Below are positions 9,124 through 16,739 of a stretch of 27,227 nt of DNA, piece by piece (positions within the stretch are counted from its first letter, which is position 1; every line of letters begins with the position of its first letter). The position numbers and the translations under genes are program-made. The notes under the pieces are model-generated. The model was not told where the DNA came from and did not search any database. It saw only the letters and a list, made by a program, of their open reading frames with translations. The stretch is from JALSJK01 sp964530345. GTDB lineage: Bacteria > Pseudomonadota > Gammaproteobacteria > Methylococcales > Methylomonadaceae. Location: NCBI GenBank assembly GCA_964530345.1, contig CAZGYJ010000016.1, forward strand, positions 1 through 27,227, read 5' to 3'.

Positions 9124-9474
9124 TCAGGCAATCGGAGGGCGTAATGTAGGTATTGTGGTTCTGGAATACCAGAAATCAAGATGAAGAGTATTTTTTTGAT
9201 TTTGTGGCTGTATAACCGGAGCAAAATAAGAAATTGCCGCCAGTGTATGACCGATATGGCCACCGTGATCATAACTGCAAACTCCGCAATGCGGTTGATG
9301 ATCTGTTGCAGTCGCCAAATGATCATCAACAGAATCAGAAATGGTTTGATTGAAAGAAAACACAGGATGAGGCGGGTTATTCTCTTCCTCAGCCCAACCA
9401 TGAATATCAGTCACCATCCAGGTGGACATCCAGATTATTACAAATGCTAGAAAGAAAATACTAAACCGTTTCAT
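9124..9474 (-). CDS. Small His/Cys-rich exported protein, CzcI-like
   Basis: A 116-aa protein with an N-terminal hydrophobic signal (MKRFSIFFLAFVIIW; cleavage may fall near residue 28) and a putative metal-binding patch: H62, C63, C66, H70, H73, H76. Small signal-bearing His-rich proteins named CzcI precede czcCBA in several bacteria, and this gene is the first before czcC here, 202 bp upstream. Its likely place is the periplasm, as a metal-binding accessory or modulator of the pump. Assignment rests on size, motif and position, not on a clear sequence match. It has a GAG ribosome site about 6 bp before ATG. The gap to czcC contains two small hairpins (9027-9048 and 9082-9097) of unknown role. 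Confidence 0.65.
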   Translation of the reverse strand: MKRFSIFFLAFVIIWMSTWMVTDIHGWAEEENNPPHPVFSFNQTISDSVDDHLATATDHQPHCGVCSYDHGGHIGHTLAAISYFAPVIQPQNQKNTLHLDFWYSRTTIPTLRPPIA

Positions 9475-9537
9475 ACACTCTATGTTAGCAAAATACCTCG
9501 AAAGTTCAAAAAAGTTTCATGACCCCAATAAATCAGC

Positions 9538-10077
9538 TTAGAACCACGGCCGAAAAAATGTCTTGTGCTTTTTCTTTGCAGATAATTGATTTTTTGCTTT
9601 CGGTAATTCTCGCAAATTTTTCTCTGTTTTTTGTTGGTGACTTTTATTTTCCCTTTTTTCATTGTTGTTTGATTCTGCCGGTTTCCCTCTAGCATTAGCT
9701 TCCGCGTTAGCGTTGGAAATAATAAAACCACTAAGTTTTTGCAAATAATTAACGTCAGCCAGCTTCTGTTTCTTTAATTGATTCGCCTCGCTTAATAATT
9801 TGGCCTGGCTTGCAGACATGCCTACAACATTAGAACCCGCACTAACTGAAAAAATAATCAACACATTAATAATGTAGTAAACAGGTTTTTGCCATATTGG
9901 TGCCTTTAACTCAGCCAAAACCATCAGACCAAGCAATAGACACATCACAATTGCAGTATATTTGGGTGGAAAATCAAAATTAACCCATAACGAATTTGCA
10001 ATCATCATGGTAATACCTCCAGCAATACCTGGAGTCAACATGGAGTTTGGGTTTAAAAAATCTTTTATTTCAGACAT
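9538..10077 (-). CDS. Unrecognised inner-membrane protein with a Lys-rich tail
   Basis: A 179-aa protein with three likely membrane segments (about 12-31, 40-56 and 65-88) and a long polar C-terminal tail (about 90-179). The tail is rich in Lys, Asn, Glu and Gln and probably disordered or coiled. The ATG at 10077 is used because GAGG lies six bases upstream; an in-frame start nine codons earlier has no such site. The protein resembles no family I can name. The membrane part has the size of small holin-like or regulatory membrane proteins, but nothing diagnostic is seen. It is transcribed divergently from the heme d1 operon and lies 63 bp upstream of the czcI-like gene, so it could belong to either neighbourhood. 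Confidence 0.6.
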   Translation of the reverse strand: MSEIKDFLNPNSMLTPGIAGGITMMIANSLWVNFDFPPKYTAIVMCLLLGLMVLAELKAPIWQKPVYYIINVLIIFSVSAGSNVVGMSASQAKLLSEANQLKKQKLADVNYLQKLSGFIISNANAEANARGKPAESNNNEKRENKSHQQKTEKNLRELPKAKNQLSAKKKHKTFFRPWF

Positions 10078-10090
10078 TTGGCACCTCGGA

Positions 10091-10104
10091 ATCATAGTGA
10101 TCAA
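10091..10104. promoter_or_regulatory. Possible FNR/DNR-type binding site in the divergent nir promoter region
   Basis: Read on the minus strand the site is TTGAT-CACT-ATGAT, which matches 8 of 10 fixed positions of the FNR-family consensus TTGAT-N4-ATCAA. A second TTGAT follows at 10113-10117 on the plus strand, forming a dyad with ATCAA at 10100-10104. FNR/DNR/NNR regulators commonly control nir operons. The distance to the cd1 gene start (about 180 bp) is long, so this is weak support. Confidence 0.25.
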
Positions 10105-10280
10105 TCATTAGGTTGATTTCGAATTTAACAAAAATAGATAACAAAGTAAGTGATGAATTCACATCTAAATCCGATAAATTCAAATGGAGGGTGTTCCCAA
10201 TGAATTTTTATGGTTTAATTCCAGTCCAGCTTCCTGTCAAAAAGATTTGCTGAAAACTAAAAAACCAGTGTGGAGGGGAT

Positions 10281-11846
10281 ATGAGATTCATCAAACAATC
10301 AAGAAAACTACTTTTTACCTATGTATCAACCTGGCTGGTGTTTTTTTGCCCGATTCAGGCAAATTCTGAAATCAATGGTCATCAACTTTATATGGATAAT
10401 TGCGCAAGCTGTCATGGAGCTGATCACGGTGGCTACCTTGCCCCGCCACTGAATTCCACAACATTGAAAGGCCGCAGCCCTACGGTTTTGCGAAGCACCA
10501 TCATGACGGGCAGTTTTGAAACATTGATGCCACCCTTTTTTGGCCGATTGTCCGATGATGAAATTCGCGGTTTGGTTAAACATCTACAGGAAACACCCAA
10601 ACAACCTAACCCAGACTGGACGTTAGCTGATATGCAAGCTTCGCTGAAAGTCTATATCAAAGATGAAAGCAAACTACCCGCCAAACCTGTTTATAAAATT
10701 GACAATATTGATGATTTGATTGGCGTAGCTGCGCGTGGAAAATATGGTCGTGGTACAGGTTCAAGAGCAATTTTTATCAACAGCAAAACGCATAAAACAG
10801 TCGGAGAAATACCCACAGTTACCGCAGCTCATATCATAGATTTCAACCCGGCTAAACCACGCTGGGCCTATGTTAAAACTGATACTGCAGAAATTTATAA
10901 AGTTGATTTATATTCCATGCAAGCGGTTCGCAGTATCAAAACTGGATTTAATGGCCCTGGAATGGGTGTATCTCGTGATGGTAAATATATTATGGCGGGT
11001 TCTTTTGTACCCCACGTTGCTGTCATACTGGATGCTGAAACTCTGGAACCCCTAAAAACTTTCAAGCTGGAAGGCATCGACCCTGATGGTAAAATGGTTT
11101 CTTCTGATTCCGGCATGGTCATTGGCACACCCTTTGCCGATATTTTTGCCATTGCCTTGGAAAATGCCGGTCAGGTGTGGATTATTGATCTGAAAGAAGA
11201 TTTTCCCGTCACTAAAATCAAAAATGTAGGGCGTCATTTACATGATGCCTTTTTAACTCACAAAGGCCGCAAATTAATGGTCGCTTCTTATGATGACAGC
11301 ATTGTGGCTGCGATCGACCTGAAAGACCGTAAAATCATAAAAAAACTGAAAGCTGGCTGTGTTCCTCATGTCGGTGGTGGATCTGCCGTAAAGGTGGATG
11401 GGCGAACATTGGGTTTTGGCACTAATTTTGGTACGTGTGACAAAACTGTAGTCAGTGTTTGGGATCTGGATAAAATGGAACTGATTAAGCAAGTACCTGT
11501 GTCCGGCGGTACTGAGTCGCCAGCCGCTCATGCCAATGCACCTTATGTCGCCGTGGATATTATCACTAAAGACAAACGTGCACGGACCATTCAGCTGATT
11601 GACAAGAAATCACTTGAAGTTGTTAAAACCCTGGATGTTGGCGGCCATGCCTATTTTCCTGAATACAGTGCTGATGGCAAGTTTCTTTATGTGAGTGCTG
11701 GTTACAGTGGCGATGAAGTCGTCGTTTACGATTCCAATTCATTAAAAAAAGTCGCGTCCATCAGTATGGAAAGCCCTGCCGGTATTTTTTCACGTGGCCG
11801 GGTAAAATACATGACCCGCGGCTTGTCGCCTGATGAAATGGAGTAA
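10281..11846 (+). CDS. Cytochrome cd1-family protein (NirS/NirN type), first gene of the heme d1 operon
   Basis: A 521-aa periplasmic protein: signal peptide (about 1-28), one class I heme c domain with C41-x-x-C44-H45 and a probable Met ligand in LMPPFF (M83), then an eight-bladed d1 propeller. His residues line up with the proximal d1 ligand (H184 in TAAH) and with both distal-side His of NirS nitrite reductase (H321 in LHDAF, H363 in PHVGGG). The heme c motif directly follows the signal peptide, as in NirN (dihydro-heme d1 dehydrogenase), whereas NirS usually has a longer N-terminal arm. The C-terminal SPAGIFSRGR resembles NirF more than the NirS end. It could be a nitrite reductase or a NirN-like enzyme. 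The ribosome site GGAGGGG lies just before the ATG. Confidence 0.85.
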   Translation: MRFIKQSRKLLFTYVSTWLVFFCPIQANSEINGHQLYMDNCASCHGADHGGYLAPPLNSTTLKGRSPTVLRSTIMTGSFETLMPPFFGRLSDDEIRGLVKHLQETPKQPNPDWTLADMQASLKVYIKDESKLPAKPVYKIDNIDDLIGVAARGKYGRGTGSRAIFINSKTHKTVGEIPTVTAAHIIDFNPAKPRWAYVKTDTAEIYKVDLYSMQAVRSIKTGFNGPGMGVSRDGKYIMAGSFVPHVAVILDAETLEPLKTFKLEGIDPDGKMVSSDSGMVIGTPFADIFAIALENAGQVWIIDLKEDFPVTKIKNVGRHLHDAFLTHKGRKLMVASYDDSIVAAIDLKDRKIIKKLKAGCVPHVGGGSAVKVDGRTLGFGTNFGTCDKTVVSVWDLDKMELIKQVPVSGGTESPAAHANAPYVAVDIITKDKRARTIQLIDKKSLEVVKTLDVGGHAYFPEYSADGKFLYVSAGYSGDEVVVYDSNSLKKVASISMESPAGIFSRGRVKYMTRGLSPDEME

Positions 11847-11850
11847 AACG

Positions 11851-12162
11851 ATGCTTAAAGTCTCTACTTCTACTGTGTTTTTTTTGTTTTTGGGATTTGC
11901 CGGCACCAGCCATGCAGCAAGCCCCTATGCAGGCAAAAGTCTGGCCGCCAAGGTTTGTTCGCAGTGTCATGGCATCCGTCAACCCAGTGCTGATGCGCCT
12001 TTTCCGCCATTGGCAGGACGTGATGTAGGCTATTTAAAGCAAGCATTAACACAATATCGAGACAAAACGCGCAGATCTGAGGTTATGAATCGAATCGCAA
12101 GCTCTTTGTCCGATAAGGATATTGCCAATCTTGCCTCCTACTACAGTAAAATTGAGCCTTGA
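11851..12162 (+). CDS. Small class I cytochrome c (c553-like)
   Basis: A 103-aa periplasmic monoheme cytochrome. The signal peptide ends near SHA-A (22), heme binding is C36-x-x-C39-H40, and M79 is the probable axial ligand. The surrounding pattern (PPLAGRDVGYLKQAL, then MNRIASSLSDKDIANLASYY) is typical of the c553/c4-like family. It may exchange electrons with the cd1 protein, filling the place NirM has in other nir operons; the match is by position, not homology. The ATG at 11851 follows a GGAG seven bases upstream that overlaps the end of the cd1 gene; an in-frame ATG at 11833 would lie inside that gene and is less likely. Confidence 0.85.
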   Translation: MLKVSTSTVFFLFLGFAGTSHAASPYAGKSLAAKVCSQCHGIRQPSADAPFPPLAGRDVGYLKQALTQYRDKTRRSEVMNRIASSLSDKDIANLASYYSKIEP

Positions 12163-12166
12163 TCCA

Positions 12167-12475
12167 ATGTGGAAAGCAGGATTGTTACTGATTTTTAGTT
12201 TTGTTGTGGCCGCAGAAACCGAAAGCCTCTCACCAGAACGACAACAAATTTTGCTCAATATGCTGAAAAATGATTGTGGCGCATGTCATGGACTGACATT
12301 AAAAGGTGGCTTGGGACCATCTTTATTATCTAAAGCATTGACTGACAAATCAGACAAAATGCTTGTTAATACTATTTTACTAGGCAGAGATGGAACCGCA
12401 ATGCCTTCGTGGAAAAAACTTATCAGCAAGCAAGAAGCATTCTGGCTGATTCATCACCTGAAAAACACAAAATGA
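12167..12475 (+). CDS. nirC: NirC, cytochrome c55X of the heme d1 operon
   Basis: A 102-aa periplasmic monoheme cytochrome with a short signal (MWKAGLLLIFSFVVAA). The heme motif is C37-G-A-C40-H41, followed by GLTLKGGLGPSL, the hallmark of NirC/c55X, with M79 in GTAMPSW as the probable ligand. NirC is thought to pass electrons to or from NirS or NirN during d1 maturation. The start is four bases after the preceding stop; no strong ribosome site is seen, which suggests translational coupling. A TTG at 12152 is an alternative start. The stop overlaps the nirF start (ATGA). Confidence 0.88.
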   Translation: MWKAGLLLIFSFVVAAETESLSPERQQILLNMLKNDCGACHGLTLKGGLGPSLLSKALTDKSDKMLVNTILLGRDGTAMPSWKKLISKQEAFWLIHHLKNTK

Positions 12476-13644
12476 CCAAACCTATTTATCTTTTGTTTTT
12501 TCTGTCTTTGTTAGTGCCTGTTTTTTGCGCGGCTGAATTAAGAGGTACCGGCGATCTCGGGCTGGTTATCGAGCGGGAAACCGGCTCTGCTTTAATTATC
12601 AACACCACTGATCGCTCTGTACTAAGTCGAATTGAAGGTTTGGGCGATGTTTCTCATGCTTCAGTGGTTTTCTCCAGAGATCAACGCTACGCTTTTGTTT
12701 TCGGCCGCGATGGTGGATTAAGCAAAATCGATCTGTTATTAGGAAATATTGAAAAACGAATCATTCAGGCTGGAAACAGTATCGGTGGCGCTATTTCCCA
12801 AAATGGAAAATTGATAGCTGTCTCCAATTATACACCCGGAGGTGTAAAAATATTCTCCAGTGAAACCCTGGAACGATTGTCCGAAATACCTGCAATTGAT
12901 AAAAACAATCAACGTTCAAAAGTCATCGGTCTGGTTGATGCGCCTGGACAACTATTTATATGTAGTCTTTTCGATGCAGGTGAAATCTGGATCATCGATG
13001 CCAAAAATCCCAAGCAACCCAAAATTAAAAAATTTACCGGAATCGGAAAACAACCCTATGATGCCTTATTAACCCCTAATGGTCGTTACTATCTGGCCGG
13101 GTTATTTGGCGAACCGGGACTGGCATTGCTTGATTTATGGAATATTGAAGAAGGAGTTAAGCGAATTTTAGGTGATTATGGAAAACACGAAGCAAAGTTG
13201 CCAGTGTATAAAATGCCCCATCTTGAAGGTTGGGCAATCGCGGGAAATCTTATGTTCATTCCGGCGGTTGGTCGGCATGAAGTATTAGTGGTCGACACTG
13301 ATGGTTGGCAATTACTCAAACGCATTCCAGTGGCAGGACAGCCGGTTTTTGTTATGGCTCAACCAGATGAGCGACAAATCTGGGTCAATTTTGCCCTGCC
13401 TGATAATCATTTATTGCAGGTAATTGATGTTAAGGACATGGCACTTAAAAAAACGTTGTCGCCAGGAAAAGCAGTATTACACATGGAATTTACACCACGT
13501 GGAGAAAATGTTTGGGTATCCGTACGAGACGAGAACAAAGTACTTGTTTATAACACCGAAAATTTTACAATTTATAAAACCTTAAATGCCAGAAAACCCA
13601 GTGGCATTTTCTTCACTTCCCGAGCTAATCAACTGGGATTGTAA
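12472..13644 (+). CDS. nirF: NirF, heme d1 biosynthesis protein
   Basis: A 390-aa exported d1-propeller protein without a heme c domain, the usual length for NirF. It is required for heme d1 formation; proposed roles are binding or late modification of the d1 precursor with NirN. The N-terminus is a signal sequence (hydrophobic 5-18) followed by C19-A-A-E. The Cys position suggests a possible lipoprotein, but the residues before it (PVF) do not make a good lipobox. It ends with the characteristic PSGIFFTSRANQLGL. The position equivalent to the distal His of NirS is not His (QPYDALL), as expected for NirF. The start overlaps the nirC stop by four bases. Confidence 0.92.
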   Translation: MTKPIYLLFFLSLLVPVFCAAELRGTGDLGLVIERETGSALIINTTDRSVLSRIEGLGDVSHASVVFSRDQRYAFVFGRDGGLSKIDLLLGNIEKRIIQAGNSIGGAISQNGKLIAVSNYTPGGVKIFSSETLERLSEIPAIDKNNQRSKVIGLVDAPGQLFICSLFDAGEIWIIDAKNPKQPKIKKFTGIGKQPYDALLTPNGRYYLAGLFGEPGLALLDLWNIEEGVKRILGDYGKHEAKLPVYKMPHLEGWAIAGNLMFIPAVGRHEVLVVDTDGWQLLKRIPVAGQPVFVMAQPDERQIWVNFALPDNHLLQVIDVKDMALKKTLSPGKAVLHMEFTPRGENVWVSVRDENKVLVYNTENFTIYKTLNARKPSGIFFTSRANQLGL

Positions 13645-13649
13645 GCATC

Positions 13650-14105
13650 ATGCTAAGTCGATTACAAAAAAAATTACTCAATGATTTTCAACAGGATTTT
13701 CCCTTATCAGCTACTCCTTATGCTGAAATTGCCCAATCCTTAGGTGTTTCCGAAAATGAGATAATAACTGCTTTTCGTGAACTAAAAGAACTGGATTTTA
13801 TCAGCCGTATCGGACCAGTTATCCCACCGAATAGACTGGGCAGTAGCATGCTTGTTGCCATGTCAGTTCCAGAAAAACAACTTCATTCCGTAGCCCGAAT
13901 CATTAACCAGTTTCAAGAAGTTAACCATAATTATCTTAGAGAAAACCGTTTTAATCTTTGGTTTGTTCTGATTGCCAATAACCAAAATCATCTCCAGACA
14001 ATCATTGCTGAAATAGAATCAGAAACAGGATTCAAAACCATGCGGCTACCGCTATTAACCGATTTTTTTATTAACCTCGGATTTGATCTGGATTGGGATG
14101 ATTGA
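13650..14105 (+). CDS. nirD: NirD, siroheme decarboxylase subunit (Lrp/AsnC-like)
   Basis: A 151-aa cytosolic protein with an Lrp-like winged-helix N-terminus (about 1-60) and an AsnC-type alpha/beta domain. Despite the fold it is an enzyme: NirD, L, G and H together decarboxylate siroheme to 12,18-didecarboxysiroheme for heme d1. The active-site type is marked by VNHNYLRENRFNLWFV (91-106), the HNY...WFV pattern shared by NirD and NirG. The order of four separate subunits (D-L-G-H) follows the Pseudomonas arrangement. D versus G is assigned by position, since the two are close paralogues. It starts six bases after nirF and overlaps nirL by eight. Confidence 0.85.
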   Translation: MLSRLQKKLLNDFQQDFPLSATPYAEIAQSLGVSENEIITAFRELKELDFISRIGPVIPPNRLGSSMLVAMSVPEKQLHSVARIINQFQEVNHNYLRENRFNLWFVLIANNQNHLQTIIAEIESETGFKTMRLPLLTDFFINLGFDLDWDD

Positions 14106-14607
14106 TAACAACGACTTGCAATTAATTAAAATTATACAGCATGGTCTGCCAATCACATCCAGACCTTTTGAAGAAATCGGTAAACAGATTGGTATTAGTG
14201 AAACAGAAGTTATTGAGCGTATTACCTGCTTAAAAAATTCCGGCCTGATTAAACGTTTTGGTGTTATTGTCAAACATCAACGCTTGGGTTATACCTCGAA
14301 TGCCATGGTGGTTTTCAATATTCCCGATCGACAGGTAAGTGAAATAGGCACAATGATCAGCCAGGCTAGCTATGTTAATTTATGTTATCAGCGCCCCCGA
14401 CAGGGCTCTCAATGGCCTTATAATCTGTATTGTATGATTCATGGAAAAAATCGTAGCAAAGTCCTGCAACAACTGAATCACTTGATTGAATCATGCAAGC
14501 TCGCAAAATTTGAAAAGGAAATCCTGTTTAGCCAACATTGTTTTAAGCAACGCGGTGCTTTTTATAGTGTCCCAGCAACTACAAAATTTATTGCAGCACG
14601 TGGATAA
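14098..14607 (+). CDS. nirL: NirL, siroheme decarboxylase subunit (Lrp/AsnC-like)
   Basis: A 169-aa Lrp-fold subunit of the siroheme decarboxylase. It carries the second active-site type, LCYQRPRQGSQWPYNLYCMI (95-114), with the CYxRPR...WPYNL pattern shared by NirL and NirH. These subunits are thought to pair with NirD/NirG-type partners. The ATG at 14098 is preferred over a TTG at 14083: it has GGA five bases upstream and overlaps the nirD end by eight bases. The C-terminus is longer than in NirH by about ten residues and its end overlaps nirG. Confidence 0.85.
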   Translation: MIDNNDLQLIKIIQHGLPITSRPFEEIGKQIGISETEVIERITCLKNSGLIKRFGVIVKHQRLGYTSNAMVVFNIPDRQVSEIGTMISQASYVNLCYQRPRQGSQWPYNLYCMIHGKNRSKVLQQLNHLIESCKLAKFEKEILFSQHCFKQRGAFYSVPATTKFIAARG

Positions 14608-15043
14608 CACTGATAAAACCATTATTAATCATTTGCAAAATGGTTTTCCTGTTTGTGAATCTCCTTACCGAGCTGCTGCCAATCAACTTGGCTTAACTGA
14701 AAACGAATTGATCGAACGCTTGCAAAAATTGTTAGATGATGGGGTTTTATCCCGTTTTGGTCCTATGTATCATGCCGAAGTTATGGGGGGAGCCTTAACT
14801 CTAGCAGCCATTAAAGTGCCAGAGAACAAATTTGATGAAATCGCAAATATTGTCAATAGTTTTCCAGAAGTGGCTCATAATTATCAGCGTACTCACGACC
14901 TGAATATGTGGTTTGTCATTGCGACTGACACACCAATAGCCATTCAAAATGTCATTCAGTCGATTGAAAAACAAACTGGACTCCAAGTTTACAACATGCC
15001 CAAACGTAAAGAATTTTTTGTTCAGTTGAAACTGGAAGCCTGA
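14600..15043 (+). CDS. nirG: NirG, siroheme decarboxylase subunit (Lrp/AsnC-like)
   Basis: A 147-aa subunit with a winged-helix start (DKTIINHLQNGFPV) and the NirD/NirG-type catalytic stretch VAHNYQRTHDLNMWFV (91-106). No ATG exists near the expected start. A GTG at 14600, overlapping the last eight bases of nirL, gives the right length; a TTG at 14591 is the alternative. An ATG far upstream at 14486 would add 38 residues from inside nirL with no homology and is rejected. Weak ribosome site, so translation is probably coupled to nirL. The stop overlaps nirH by one base. Confidence 0.83.
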   Translation: MDNTDKTIINHLQNGFPVCESPYRAAANQLGLTENELIERLQKLLDDGVLSRFGPMYHAEVMGGALTLAAIKVPENKFDEIANIVNSFPEVAHNYQRTHDLNMWFVIATDTPIAIQNVIQSIEKQTGLQVYNMPKRKEFFVQLKLEA

Positions 15044-15525
15044 TGAAACTGGATTCAATAGACCGAAAAATTATCCAACAAACTCAGGCAGGACTCCCTT
15101 TGTCTCCGCAACCTTACCAAGACATTGCAAAAACAATCAATATTCAGGCGGAACAAGTTATGCAGCGAATACTTGCCATGCAAAAAAATGGTGTTATTCG
15201 CCGAATTGCGGCTGTTCCAAATCATTATCGTCTTGGCTATCGATATAATGGCATGACAGTTTGGGATATTGACGACCAATACATTGACGAAATGGGAGCG
15301 CAAATTGGACAGCTCGATTTTGTCAGTCACTGTTATCATCGACCCAGACATTTACCTGACTGGCCATTTAATCTGTTCGCCATGGTTCATAGTAAAACTG
15401 AACAAGGCATCAAAACACAAATTAATGAAATTTCCAGAATATTAGGTTCCTACAGTCGCGGTCATGATGTGCTTTACAGCACCCGCATCCTGAAAAAAAC
15501 CGGCCTTAGAATAACCAGACCATAA
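15043..15525 (+). CDS. nirH: NirH, siroheme decarboxylase subunit (Lrp/AsnC-like)
   Basis: A 160-aa subunit with the NirL/NirH-type stretch SHCYHRPRHLPDWPFNLFAM (95-114) and an Lrp-type N-terminus (DSIDRKIIQQTQAGLPLS). With NirD, NirL and NirG it would complete the siroheme decarboxylase set. The ATG shares one base with the nirG stop (TGATG), and the next gene, nirJ, begins one base after the stop. The DNA-binding half is retained in fold, but no regulatory role is implied by context. Confidence 0.85.
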   Translation: MKLDSIDRKIIQQTQAGLPLSPQPYQDIAKTINIQAEQVMQRILAMQKNGVIRRIAAVPNHYRLGYRYNGMTVWDIDDQYIDEMGAQIGQLDFVSHCYHRPRHLPDWPFNLFAMVHSKTEQGIKTQINEISRILGSYSRGHDVLYSTRILKKTGLRITRP

Positions 15526-15526
15526 A

Positions 15527-16663
15527 ATGTTTCGACTCAGCCAATACATGCGGGAAATACTGCACCCCACCCCCATAAAACCGGTACGAAAACCCACCGG
15601 TCCTGTGGTAATCTGGAACCTAATTCGCCGCTGCAACCTAACCTGTAAACATTGCTATACGACCTCTGCCGATATTGATTTCCCTGGCGAACTGACAACA
15701 TCAGAAATTTTTTCTGTCATGGATGATTTAAAAACATTTAAGGTCCCTGTGTTGATTTTGTCAGGCGGCGAGCCTTTATTACATCCGGATATTTTTGCTA
15801 TTTCCAAACGCGCCAAGGACATGGGGTTCTACGTTGCTTTATCCAGCAATGGTACGTTAATCAATAAACAAAACATCAAACAAATTGCTGAAATTGATTA
15901 CCAATACATTGGTATCAGCCTGGACGGCATGGAACAAACCCATGACCTCTTCCGTAAAAAACAAGGCTCATTTGCTGAATCAGTCAAAGGCATCAAATTA
16001 TGTCGTGATCATAACATCAAAGCTGGAATCCGGTTTACTCTGACCCAGGATAATGTTGACGATTTTCCTGCCATGTTAAAACTGATGGATGAGCAAGATA
16101 TCGACAAGTTTTATTTATCACATCTGAATTATGGTGGCAGAGGCAATAAAAACCGCAAGGATGACGCAGCCTTTCAAATGACCAGAGACGTCATGAAGCA
16201 ATTGTTTGAAGCTTGTCTCAAATGGGAAAAGCAAGGTGTTGAGCGAGAAATTGTGACGGGCAATAACGATGCCGATGCCGTTTATTTTTTACACTGGGTA
16301 AGAAAAAACTATCCACGCCAAGCTCAGCATATCCAAACAAAACTGGAACAATGGGGCGGTAATGCGTCTGGTGTTAATGTCGCTAATATCGATAATCTAG
16401 GAAATGTGCATCCTGATACTTTTTGGTGGCATTATCATCTGGGTAACGTCAAAGAACGACCATTTTCACAAATCTGGCAAGATATTTCAGATCCATTAAT
16501 GTCAGGGCTTAAACAAAGCCCCAGACCATTAAAAGGCCGCTGTCAAAACTGTGGTTACCAAAAAATATGCAATGGCAATACCCGCGTCAGAGCGCAACAA
16601 ATCTATAATAACCCTTGGGCCGAAGACCCAGGGTGCTATTTAACTCCTTCCGAGATTCTTTAG
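15527..16663 (+). CDS. nirJ: NirJ, radical SAM heme d1 biosynthesis protein
   Basis: A 378-aa cytosolic radical SAM enzyme that converts 12,18-didecarboxysiroheme by replacing two propionates, giving the ring keto groups of d1. The SAM cluster motif is C36-N-L-T-C40-K-H-C43 with Y44, followed by the GGEPLL motif. The C-terminal SPASM/twitch-like region holds C339, C342, C348 and C370, ligands for an auxiliary cluster. The length agrees with known NirJ. It is the last gene of the operon; no plus-strand U-rich terminator is seen directly after it. Confidence 0.93.
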   Translation: MFRLSQYMREILHPTPIKPVRKPTGPVVIWNLIRRCNLTCKHCYTTSADIDFPGELTTSEIFSVMDDLKTFKVPVLILSGGEPLLHPDIFAISKRAKDMGFYVALSSNGTLINKQNIKQIAEIDYQYIGISLDGMEQTHDLFRKKQGSFAESVKGIKLCRDHNIKAGIRFTLTQDNVDDFPAMLKLMDEQDIDKFYLSHLNYGGRGNKNRKDDAAFQMTRDVMKQLFEACLKWEKQGVEREIVTGNNDADAVYFLHWVRKNYPRQAQHIQTKLEQWGGNASGVNVANIDNLGNVHPDTFWWHYHLGNVKERPFSQIWQDISDPLMSGLKQSPRPLKGRCQNCGYQKICNGNTRVRAQQIYNNPWAEDPGCYLTPSEIL

Positions 16664-16664
16664 A

Positions 16665-16710
16665 GAAAAACGAAAAAGGAACCTAGTACTTCAAAAACAA
16701 CAGGTTCCTT
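16665..16710 (-). terminator. Intrinsic terminator after the PEP-CTERM gene
   Basis: A perfect 9-bp inverted repeat, AAGGAACCT (16676-16684) and AGGTTCCTT (16702-16710), with a 17-base loop. On the minus strand it is followed by a T-rich run (16665-16677), so it terminates the gene ending at 16740. On the plus strand the hairpin lies 12 bases past nirJ, but no T run follows. Confidence 0.7.
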
Positions 16711-16739
16711 GAACGAAGTAGATTAAAAAATTATCAGAA

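Noticed and set aside
10184..10369. Short plus-strand ORF upstream of and overlapping the cd1 gene
   Set aside because: It overlaps the cd1 signal peptide in another frame and shows no domain; the cd1 start has a far better ribosome site.
13650..15525. Four Lrp/AsnC-type transcription regulators
   Set aside because: They carry the HNY...WFV and CYxRPR...WPYNL patterns of siroheme decarboxylase subunits and sit in a heme d1 operon, so a regulator label would mislead.
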